Both the position numbers and the translations under genes were made by a program. A model generated the notes under the pieces. The model did not search any database, was not told where the DNA came from, and worked only from the letters and a program-made list of their open reading frames with translations. Below are positions 1-6,456 of a DNA stretch of 14,903 bases, in pieces. The stretch lies in contig NZ_UQYC01000049.1 of NCBI RefSeq assembly GCF_900545205.1, positions 1 through 14,903 on the forward strand, in the 5' to 3' direction. Positions within the stretch are counted from its first letter, which is position 1. Each line of letters begins with the position of its first letter. Source of the stretch: an uncultured Veillonella sp. (GTDB taxonomy: Bacteria > Bacillota > Negativicutes > Veillonellales > Veillonellaceae).

Positions 1-404
1 TCATCGAAGAGCATAAGGATCAATGGATTAAGATGGTTCTCGAAGAATGGGAAGGCAAGCTCATCGATGGTGATACTGTGGACTGGAAACGTCTCATGGA
101 TATCGTTATCGGTCGCTTTAATGTGCTCGGCACAGAGATTTTGCTGAACCCAGACAAGCAAGCGCCCTTTGAACGATTCTTCTTGTTACGCAGCATTCCG
201 TGGTTACAAAAATTAAACCCTCTCATCGATAAGGTGGTAGGGCAGGAATTATCTCGTTATTCCCCTGATGAAATCACCCAAATTGTACGAGGCAAGATGT
301 ACTATGACCTTCAAATGGTTCGTATCAATGGTTCCCTCGTAGGGGCTGTTTTAGGCGGTATATTCTACGGTTTATATCTTTTAGTAGAGGGGGTGCTCAA
401 ATGA
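1..404 (+). CDS. DUF445 family membrane protein, C-terminal part (5' end outside window)
   Basis: The reading frame is already open at the window edge (codons from base 3), so only about the last 133 residues are seen. The internal ATG at 33 has no ribosome site and is not the start. The visible C-terminus ends in YYDLQMVRINGSLVGAVLGG followed by a hydrophobic segment, the typical DUF445 ending: a conserved RING-x-x-VGA motif leading into a C-terminal membrane helix. The same ending occurs in the next gene (RINGAIVGAVAG), so the two are tandem paralogues. The stop overlaps the next start in ATGA, indicating translational coupling. DUF445 proteins are conserved bacterial membrane proteins (E. 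coli YjiN type) without an established biochemical role. The family call is firm; the function is unknown. Confidence 0.8.
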   Translation, partial: IEEHKDQWIKMVLEEWEGKLIDGDTVDWKRLMDIVIGRFNVLGTEILLNPDKQAPFERFFLLRSIPWLQKLNPLIDKVVGQELSRYSPDEITQIVRGKMYYDLQMVRINGSLVGAVLGGIFYGLYLLVEGVLK

Positions 405-1714
405 TTCAGTATTTGAAATCCCTCACCTTACGGCAACGTGCTAATGGCATTCTTGGCTTGACAGCCGTATTGTACTGTTTTGTTTTCATAGGTCAATTTT
501 TCTATGGCCATGAAAGCTGGTATCAGCCTCTTTATTGGGCTGTGCAGTCAGCCCTTATCGGCAGTGTGGCGGACTGGTTTGCCGTAACTGCATTGTTCCG
601 TAAGCCACTAGGTTTTCCATATCATACAGCGTTAATTCCTCGCAATAAGGATCGTCTTATCAACGGTGTTATTAAGCTCGTTGAGACAAAGATGCTCACG
701 AAGGAACGTTGCAAAGTATTGTTGACCGATGTTCAATTTGTACCATTGTTTGAAAAATTCTTGCTATCTCCAGAAGGGCAACGAGCAGCACGCCTTGTAA
801 TCCATCAAGGGTTACATCTCTTATGGAAATCTCAAACGAACGAGGAATGGGCGCAATGGGGGGCAAAACGCATTCGTGGATTGCTTCAAAAACATTCCCT
901 TGTACCGGTTTTGAAACACGTATTGCTCGATTTATGTGAACATAATCGCTATGAAGGCATGGTTGTACAGGTATTGAACGTAATTCAAGAACGTATCAAC
1001 CATCCAGCTATGGTTACGTGGCTAACAGCAGTTGTAGCAGAAGAGGCTCATAAGAAAAAGCGGAAAGGCTTCTGGTCTGATTTCCTTATCTCCATGTCTG
1101 AAGCGACCGATGTGGTGAACTATCATGAGCTGGCACAGGCTATCGTTCAAGAGGCCTATGCGATGCTTGAAAACTGGAAGCGACCAAATAGTCCGGAACG
1201 GACTGCATGGCTTCGCCAATGGGTAGACCCAATTCGCCATATAGAAGAGAATCGCGAGGTTTGTGATGCTCTTGATGAAGCGTGGGAACGCTGGATTCGC
1301 GAACAAGATTGGGAATCTGTCATTGAGAACCATTTATGCCCTTATGTAGAGGAACTATTACTTGTAGGGGATGAAAATGGAGAAACACCAGCACAAGTCC
1401 TCGTAAATATTGCCCTTGAATTGTGGGCTGTATACGGTCAATCCGAAGATTTGAGAAATCGTATTGAAGATACATTGCATAATATTGGCATATATGTGCT
1501 TGAACAAGGCTATGACCTCATTGAAACTATCATACGCCAGGTTCTAGGCGGTCTTAGCTCAGAGAAGTTTATCTACTTCATCGAATCTAAGGTAGAGGAT
1601 GACCTCAGCTGGATTCGTATCAATGGTGCCATCGTTGGTGCTGTGGCGGGTCTTGTTGTATGGATATTCCTAGAATATGTATATATGCCATTATGGCAAC
1701 AATTCATAGGCTAA
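401..1714 (+). CDS. DUF445 family membrane protein (YjiN-like)
   Basis: This is a 437-residue, full-length DUF445 protein. Residues about 12-35 form an N-terminal membrane helix. The family signature near residues 50-80 is clear: SALIGSVADWFAVTALFRKP, followed by a PRNKDRLINGV segment. The middle, roughly 90-370, is mostly charged and helical and probably cytoplasmic. The C-terminus has DLSWIRINGAIVGAVAG followed by a membrane helix, which suggests a protein anchored at both ends. The ATG at 401 overlaps the preceding stop and has AGAGGGGG just upstream, inside the previous gene. It forms an operon with the upstream paralogue. Nothing in the sequence gives a substrate or reaction, and envelope maintenance would be only a guess. 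Confidence 0.85.
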   Translation: MIQYLKSLTLRQRANGILGLTAVLYCFVFIGQFFYGHESWYQPLYWAVQSALIGSVADWFAVTALFRKPLGFPYHTALIPRNKDRLINGVIKLVETKMLTKERCKVLLTDVQFVPLFEKFLLSPEGQRAARLVIHQGLHLLWKSQTNEEWAQWGAKRIRGLLQKHSLVPVLKHVLLDLCEHNRYEGMVVQVLNVIQERINHPAMVTWLTAVVAEEAHKKKRKGFWSDFLISMSEATDVVNYHELAQAIVQEAYAMLENWKRPNSPERTAWLRQWVDPIRHIEENREVCDALDEAWERWIREQDWESVIENHLCPYVEELLLVGDENGETPAQVLVNIALELWAVYGQSEDLRNRIEDTLHNIGIYVLEQGYDLIETIIRQVLGGLSSEKFIYFIESKVEDDLSWIRINGAIVGAVAGLVVWIFLEYVYMPLWQQFIG

Positions 1715-1723
1715 AAATTAAAT

Positions 1724-1738
1724 GCTTAATAATTAAGC
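1724..1738. repeat. Perfect 7-1-7 palindrome after the DUF445 pair
   Basis: GCTTAAT-A-ATTAAGC is a perfect inverted repeat starting ten bases after the stop of the DUF445 gene and just before the larger terminator hairpin. As RNA it would give a short AT-rich hairpin. It may belong to the transcription end or be a protein site; position alone does not decide. Confidence 0.4.
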
Positions 1739-1749
1739 GCTTCATACTA

Positions 1750-1783
1750 AAAGGGACTGACCGTTGGTCAGTCCCTTTAGTTT
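1750..1783. terminator. Bidirectional rho-independent terminator between convergent operons
   Basis: A 13-bp perfect stem (AAAGGGACTGACC paired with GGTCAGTCCCTTT) has a 3-base GTT loop. It is flanked by A-rich DNA on the left and T-rich DNA on the right. It lies between the + strand DUF445 gene and the - strand histidine kinase, whose stop codon is at 1782-1784, so it can serve both transcripts. On the kinase side the hairpin begins almost at the stop codon. Confidence 0.85.
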
Positions 1784-3197
1784 ATTCTTCTGTTCTGTTG
1801 TACGGTAATCGTACTGTAAATGTAGTTTTTACTTGTGGCTCGCTTGTGGCTGTTACTGTGCCGTGGTGTAAGCTAATAACTTTATTTACAAAGTATAAGC
1901 CAAGTCCAATACCGTGATTTGATTTCTTATTTCGAGATTGCTCTGTTTGGTACATGCGATCCCAAATATGCTCAAGGTTTTCTGGCTCGATACCGATGCC
2001 GTTATCTGTTACCGTAATAACAAGTTCACCGCCGGCAAGCTTGGCTGAAATGTCGATGGTGGAATTCGTAAACTTGATAGCATTGTCCACCAAGTTTGTA
2101 ATGGCACGACGTAAGGACACTTCATGAGCCACGATACTCATATGCGGTTGAATATTGGAGGTGATGGAAATCTTTTTTTCTGTATTCTCTGCAACGAGTC
2201 GTGTATAGTCATGAACCATATTGGTTAACATCAATGATACATCTACAGGGGCTAAGTTGAGTTCATGCGCATTCTCTAGGCGTGCTACATCGAGCAATTG
2301 ACTTACGAGGTTAGTCATAAACTTGGCTTGTTCTAAGATATGTGTTAAGCCTTCTCGTAAATCGTCCTCTGTACGGCCGTATTTTAAAGCGAATTCACTT
2401 TCTGCTTTGATAACAGCAATTGGTGTACGCAACTCATGAGATACGTCAGAACTAAACTGTTTCTCCCGATTAGAGGAGTCTTCCAGACCTGAAATCATGC
2501 GGTTAAACGTGGTGGTAAGCTCGTAGATTTCATCGCGCGCAGTACGAACAGGAATATCAATACGGCGGCTCAAGTCATTGTTCTTGCCGATAACCTTAGC
2601 TGTTTTCGTCAAGGTTCGGACCGGCTTGAGGCCTTTTTTGATGAATAGATAACCACCTAGTGATGAAATCAACAAGAAGATAACATCACCTAATAATAAA
2701 CTATATAATAGATTTTCAGTCTTTTTAGACGCTGTTTTTACCTTTGTAACAGCACGCAAAATACCACGATAGTTTGGTTCGTTAACCGGCGTATCGTAGT
2801 AATAGAAGGTGTCGTCACCAACAGCAATTTCTCCAACCTGTCCTAAGGAAAGGACTGTTTGGTTTGGGAAACCGTCTGGTAAAGCACCTTTAATAATATA
2901 GCCGTCTTGGGTGGAAACAAAGAAGAATGTATTATCTTGGTACGGTTTAAATTTGCGAATATCCGTAGCCATGATCATTGCTTGCTGCTGCAAGCGCTCA
3001 CGTACTTCTTTGTTGTCGGATTCGTGCGTATATGCATAAATCCATGCAGAGGCAACCATCAAAATGATGAGCAAAAAGATGGTATACCAAGACATAATTT
3101 TAAAAGTGAGGGGCAGCCGATTAAATAAATCGGTAGCTGCCCCAGACATGGTGTCTAGATCTCGGTGAGGATCATTAGTTTTCTGTTTTGAGGACAT
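1782..3197 (-). CDS. Membrane sensor histidine kinase of a two-component system
   Basis: This 471-residue kinase autophosphorylates and passes phosphate to the adjacent response regulator. A short cytoplasmic N-terminus is followed by membrane helix 1 (about 34-56), an extracytoplasmic sensor of about 105 residues, helix 2 (about 163-186) and a HAMP linker (about 187-240). The H-box FSSDVSHELRTPIAVIKAE carries the phospho-acceptor His254. The ATPase domain shows the N-box NLVDNAIKFT (Asn368/Asn372), the G1 box TDNGIGI and the G2 box GIGLGLYFV. The chosen start overlaps the regulator gene by 23 bases and has GTGGAG upstream; the next Met (residue 17) has no ribosome site. The sensor domain matches nothing I can name, so the signal is unknown. 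It resembles ArlS/CusS-type kinases only in architecture. Confidence 0.95.
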   Translation of the reverse strand: MSSKQKTNDPHRDLDTMSGAATDLFNRLPLTFKIMSWYTIFLLIILMVASAWIYAYTHESDNKEVRERLQQQAMIMATDIRKFKPYQDNTFFFVSTQDGYIIKGALPDGFPNQTVLSLGQVGEIAVGDDTFYYYDTPVNEPNYRGILRAVTKVKTASKKTENLLYSLLLGDVIFLLISSLGGYLFIKKGLKPVRTLTKTAKVIGKNNDLSRRIDIPVRTARDEIYELTTTFNRMISGLEDSSNREKQFSSDVSHELRTPIAVIKAESEFALKYGRTEDDLREGLTHILEQAKFMTNLVSQLLDVARLENAHELNLAPVDVSLMLTNMVHDYTRLVAENTEKKISITSNIQPHMSIVAHEVSLRRAITNLVDNAIKFTNSTIDISAKLAGGELVITVTDNGIGIEPENLEHIWDRMYQTEQSRNKKSNHGIGLGLYFVNKVISLHHGTVTATSEPQVKTTFTVRLPYNRTEE

Positions 3198-3849
3198 ACC
3201 CTACTCCACGAACTGTTTGAATGAGTTTTACATTCTCATCAGTATCGATCTTTTTACGTAAATCTTTGATGTATACATCGATAAGATTAGAGTAGCTTTC
3301 ATAGTCGTATTCCCAAACATGGTCAAGAATTTGTTGGCGGGATAATACGATGTTTTCGTTACTTGCTAAATAGAATAAGAGGTCGAATTCTTTAGCAGTC
3401 AATGTGATTGTTTCACCATCGCGTTTAACGGTACGTTGTGGCACATTGATTGTAAGCGGACCTACGTGGATATCATTTTGTGCATGGCGCGCATTACGAC
3501 GAGCCAATGCATAAATACGAGCTGTTAATTCTTCAAGATCGAAAGGTTTTACAAGGTAATCGTCAGCGCCTGTGTTGAGGCCTGTAACTTTATCTTGTAA
3601 GGAATCTTTTGCAGTTAAAAGCAATACAGGTGTTGTATTGCCATCGTTGCGCATTTGTGCAAGAGCGCTAATGCCGTCAAGCACTGGCATCATAATATCC
3701 ATAACGATAACGTCATAGCTAGATGTATTTACATAATCGATGGCTTGTTGACCATTGAAGCATGTATCAACTGTCATATTCTCTGCACGCAAATATTTGG
3801 CCGTAATGCCATTCAGCATTTCTTCGTCTTCTACAAGTAAAATTTTCAT
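3175..3849 (-). CDS. OmpR/PhoB-family response regulator
   Basis: This 224-residue DNA-binding regulator is the partner of the kinase encoded immediately downstream with an overlapping frame. The receiver domain (about 1-115) has the acidic pocket VEDEE (residues 6-10), the phosphorylation site Asp51 in VMDIMMPVLDG, Thr79 and Lys101 in LVKPFD. The C-terminal winged helix (about 126-222) ends with the typical IQTVRGVGYVLK. An AAGGAG ribosome site lies about 7 bases before the ATG. The long AT-rich upstream region with nested inverted repeats probably carries its promoter. OmpR-type regulators often control their own operon, but target genes cannot be read from the window. The 20-bp tandem repeats before the small DUF1659 gene are one possible target array, which is speculation. 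Confidence 0.95.
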   Translation of the reverse strand: MKILLVEDEEMLNGITAKYLRAENMTVDTCFNGQQAIDYVNTSSYDVIVMDIMMPVLDGISALAQMRNDGNTTPVLLLTAKDSLQDKVTGLNTGADDYLVKPFDLEELTARIYALARRNARHAQNDIHVGPLTINVPQRTVKRDGETITLTAKEFDLLFYLASNENIVLSRQQILDHVWEYDYESYSNLIDVYIKDLRKKIDTDENVKLIQTVRGVGYVLKTEN

Positions 3850-3900
3850 TCTCTGTTCTCCTTATGTATGAGTTAAAAATATAGCTCTCCAACTACATTA

Positions 3901-3970
3901 ATATAGTCATTATATATATATATGCTTTCATTTTGGTGAAAGCCACAACACCATATAGAGTTGACTATAT
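3901..3970. repeat. Nested inverted repeats upstream of the response regulator
   Basis: An inner hairpin GCTTTCA-TTTTGG-TGAAAGC (3924-3943) sits almost concentrically inside an outer inverted repeat ATATAGTC (3901-3908) / GACTATAT (3963-3970). Alternating TA tracts fill the arms. On the minus strand a TATAAT (3909-3914) lies 60 bases before the regulator start, without a good -35. The arrangement could be an operator for the regulator itself or a region prone to cruciform extrusion. Confidence 0.4.
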
Positions 3971-4220
3971 ATATAATATTATATAACTTATTTATCTATT
4001 ATCATACCTTATACAACAGGAATGAGCAAAAGATGAATGTATATGCGAGTTTATAAGCCTGTTCTTCATGTTTTGAGAGCTTGAAAACGAGGAAAACTTG
4101 AAACTTAATGAATTCTGCTAATGAATGAAGATGAACTATATCGAAGATTGCCGTATGCGCATAGATGGATAGGATTTTGCTGATTTCGGCGTATGTGAAA
4201 GAAATCACTAAAAAAACTTG

Positions 4221-4235
4221 TGATAATAATTATCA
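4221..4235. promoter_or_regulatory. Fur-box-like palindrome (perfect 7-1-7)
   Basis: TGATAATAATTATCA is a perfect 7-1-7 inverted repeat equal to the consensus TGATAATnATTATCA for the ferric uptake regulator Fur. It fills the spacer of a weak rightward promoter candidate, TTGTGA (4218-4223), 17 bases, TTAAAT (4241-4246), as expected for a repressor. It is 502 bases before the flavoprotein start and about 370 bases before the response regulator start. The match is seen; that Fur binds it is inferred. Which transcript it controls is open: a long leader of the enzyme operon, a separate small RNA, or the leftward two-component system. Confidence 0.55.
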
Positions 4236-4628
4236 GAGAGTTAAATACCAATAATAGCCGTAGAAATTTGATGATTTTCGATAATTAAATTCTAGGTAGT
4301 TTTAGTAGGAATTTAACGGATATTAATTATTATGAACAGTTTGATGATCTTATAAAGTCAGTATTAATAAGACTTGTTAAAGGTCTAGCGGAAATAAAAA
4401 TATACAAAAATTTCGGAACCGAACTACTTTCGTAATATCCTTAACTTCCTGTATGAAATATTCATAAATCTATTTTAAATGTTCATATGGAAACAAGAAA
4501 AATACTAAGTGAAATAAATTATCAATTAGATTAATCAAAATTAATTATGCATAATAGGGTTTAGACATCACACTAAATGCTCTCTATAATTATATGTAAA
4601 GCTATAAGAAAAGTCGCATAAGTATGGG

Positions 4629-4648
4629 ATTTTTCTTGAAAGAAAAAT
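4629..4648. repeat. 9-2-9 palindrome in the leader region of the fumarate reductase operon
   Basis: ATTTTTCTT-GA-AAGAAAAAT is a perfect inverted repeat 89 bases upstream of the flavoprotein start. It may be an operator or a weak RNA hairpin. It lacks GC pairs, so it would be a poor terminator. Confidence 0.4.
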
Positions 4649-4736
4649 GATTAGGTTATCAAAAATTTTTATAAGTTTTTGAAATGAGATAGTCTAACAA
4701 GTTTTCTTATTAATAGGTAGTTATGAGGAGGTCATT

Positions 4737-6455
4737 ATGGAACAGTTTGATGTTCTAGTAGTAGGTAGCGGTGGTGCTGGTCAACGCGCGGCTCTTGAAG
4801 TTGGTCGTCGCAAAGGCTTAAAAGTAGCTCTTATTACTAAAATTTTCCCAACTCGCTCTGCAACAGCAATGGCGCAAGGCGGTGTAAATGCATGTTTGAA
4901 TAACGTTGCAGCTGAAGATACAATCGAAACTCATACTTTCGATACAGTAAAAGGTTCTGACTATCTTGGCGACCAAGATGCGATCGAATTCTTCTGCTCT
5001 CGTTGTCCAGAAGGCGTACTTGAAATGGACCACATGGGTGCTCCATTCTCCCGTACTCAAGAAAACAAAATTGCGCAACGTAACTTCGGTGGTCAATCCT
5101 ATCCACGTACTTGCTACTCTGCGGATAAAACTGGTCACGTTATTTTGCACACAACTTACGAACAATGCTTGAAAGAAGGCGTACACTTCTTACAAGAATG
5201 GTACCTTTTAGATCTTGTTAAATCTGCAGAAGGTCACGTTGGTGGCGCTGTAGTTTGGAACATGAAAGAAGGTCGTGTAGAACAAATTAAAGCAAAAGCT
5301 ATTATCTTGTCTACTGGTGGTGCAGGCCGTATCTTCTGGACTCGTACTACTAACCCATTCCTTTCCACAGGCGATGGTATGGCAGCAGCGTTCCGCGCTG
5401 GTAATGCATTGAAAGATATGGAAATGATCCAATTCCATCCAACTGGTCTTGGTCGTACTGGTATCTTGATGTCCGAAGCGGTTCGTGGTGAAGGTGGTTA
5501 CCTTCTTAACGCTGAAGGCGAACGTTTCATGAAAAAATATGCGCCTAACAAAATGGAATTAGCATCCCGTGACGTTGTAGCGAAAGCAATCGAAGATGAA
5601 ATCGCTGCAGGTCGTGGTTTCGGTTCTGGTCTTAACGCATACGTAGTAGCTGACCTTCGTCACTTAGGACCTGAAGTTATCATCGAAAAACTTCATGGTA
5701 TCCGTGACTTGGCTATGTGCTTCGAACATTGCGATCCATTGACTCAACCAGTACCTATTCGTCCTACATGTCACTATACAATGGGCGGTATCGACGTAGT
5801 AGATTACAAAACTTGTGCATGTGAATTGCCTGGTTTGTTCTCCTCCGGCGAAGCTTCTTGTATCTCCATCCATGGTGCTAACCGTTTAGGTGGTAACTCC
5901 TTGGCAGACGGCGTAGTATTCGGTAAAGTATCCGGTGCTGGTGCAGCTGACTATGCTGAAACACATGAACAAGTTAACGTAGATGCAGAATTAGCTGCAG
6001 CTGCTAAACACTGGGAAGAAAAATTCACTGAAGTAACAACTCGTGAAGGCGGTCGTCCAGTAGTTGAAATCCGCGATGCATTGGCTGATGCAATGTGGAA
6101 CAAAGTAGGTATCTTCCGTAATGAAGAAGGTATTACTGAAGCATTAAAAGAAATCGACCAATTGATGGAAGATTACAAAACTTGTTATGTAGGTGACCCT
6201 GAACGTACTTACAACATGGCATTCGTAAACTATTGTGAAATCGGTTCCATGTTAACAGTAGCTAAAGCTATTGCTATGGGCGCTTTACACCGTCGTGAAT
6301 CCCGTGGTGCTCATATCCGTGAAGACCATCCAAAACGTAATGATGAAAGATACTTAAAACACTCTTTGATCAAATTGGGTGCTAACGGCGAGTACGAATT
6401 GACTGAACGCGACGTAGTGTTCACTAAATACGAACCACAAGAAAGGAAGTACTAA
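4737..6455 (+). CDS. sdhA: Succinate dehydrogenase / fumarate reductase flavoprotein subunit, lacking the covalent-FAD histidine
   Basis: This 572-residue catalytic subunit interconverts fumarate and succinate at an FAD and passes electrons to the iron-sulfur subunit encoded next. The N-terminal dinucleotide fold is VVGSGGAGQRAAL (8-20). Active-site residues of the family are present: His234 (QFHPTG), Arg278 (ASRDVV), His346 (TCHYTMGG) and Arg383 (HGANRLGGNS). The C-terminus has RRESRGAHIREDHPKRND. Where classical enzymes have PTRSHT, with His bound covalently to FAD, this has PTRSAT: Ala42 replaces His, so FAD is probably held non-covalently, as in the related L-aspartate oxidase. The gene has strong codon bias (Lys AAA, Arg CGT), implying high expression. 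Its single AAG and AGG codons fall in the ribosome site of the next gene. GAGGAGGT lies 4 bases before ATG. In a propionate-forming anaerobe the likely direction is fumarate reduction, so frdA would be an equally good name. Confidence 0.93.
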   Translation: MEQFDVLVVGSGGAGQRAALEVGRRKGLKVALITKIFPTRSATAMAQGGVNACLNNVAAEDTIETHTFDTVKGSDYLGDQDAIEFFCSRCPEGVLEMDHMGAPFSRTQENKIAQRNFGGQSYPRTCYSADKTGHVILHTTYEQCLKEGVHFLQEWYLLDLVKSAEGHVGGAVVWNMKEGRVEQIKAKAIILSTGGAGRIFWTRTTNPFLSTGDGMAAAFRAGNALKDMEMIQFHPTGLGRTGILMSEAVRGEGGYLLNAEGERFMKKYAPNKMELASRDVVAKAIEDEIAAGRGFGSGLNAYVVADLRHLGPEVIIEKLHGIRDLAMCFEHCDPLTQPVPIRPTCHYTMGGIDVVDYKTCACELPGLFSSGEASCISIHGANRLGGNSLADGVVFGKVSGAGAADYAETHEQVNVDAELAAAAKHWEEKFTEVTTREGGRPVVEIRDALADAMWNKVGIFRNEEGITEALKEIDQLMEDYKTCYVGDPERTYNMAFVNYCEIGSMLTVAKAIAMGALHRRESRGAHIREDHPKRNDERYLKHSLIKLGANGEYELTERDVVFTKYEPQERKY

Positions 6456-6456
6456 G

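Larger units (their letters stand above)
3850..4736. other. Long AT-rich intergenic region between divergent operons
   Basis: These 887 bases separate the response regulator (leftward) from the fumarate reductase operon (rightward). I see no convincing gene. A 68-codon GTG-started frame on the minus strand (4002-4208) lacks a ribosome site and family features. The region contains nested inverted repeats at 3901-3970, a Fur-box-like palindrome at 4221-4235, a possible long hairpin at 4285-4316 and a 12-bp palindrome ATTATGCATAAT at 4544-4555. It also has a 9-2-9 palindrome at 4629-4648 and a repeated TTTGATGAT at 4267 and 4340. Any promoter for the enzyme operon should lie here, but no clear -35/-10 pair stands out near 4737. 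The length suggests a long leader, an unannotated small RNA, or a decayed gene around 4000-4210, where base composition is less AT-rich. Confidence 0.6.

Noticed and set aside
1660..1917. 85-codon + strand frame spanning the terminator
   Set aside because: It runs through the end of the DUF445 gene, the terminator hairpin and the antisense of the kinase gene, with no ribosome site.
4002..4208. 68-codon GTG-started frame on the minus strand
   Set aside because: It has no ribosome site, no recognisable family pattern, and a composition unlike its neighbours. It is kept only as a hint of a decayed gene.
4670..4736. Promoter directly before the flavoprotein gene
   Set aside because: Several TATAA-like words exist, but none has a -35 at 16-18 bases, so no call was made.
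4818..5186. Antisense open frames inside the flavoprotein gene
   Set aside because: They are shadows of strong codon bias in the real gene; the same applies to the reverse frames within the other enzyme genes and at 13650-13928.
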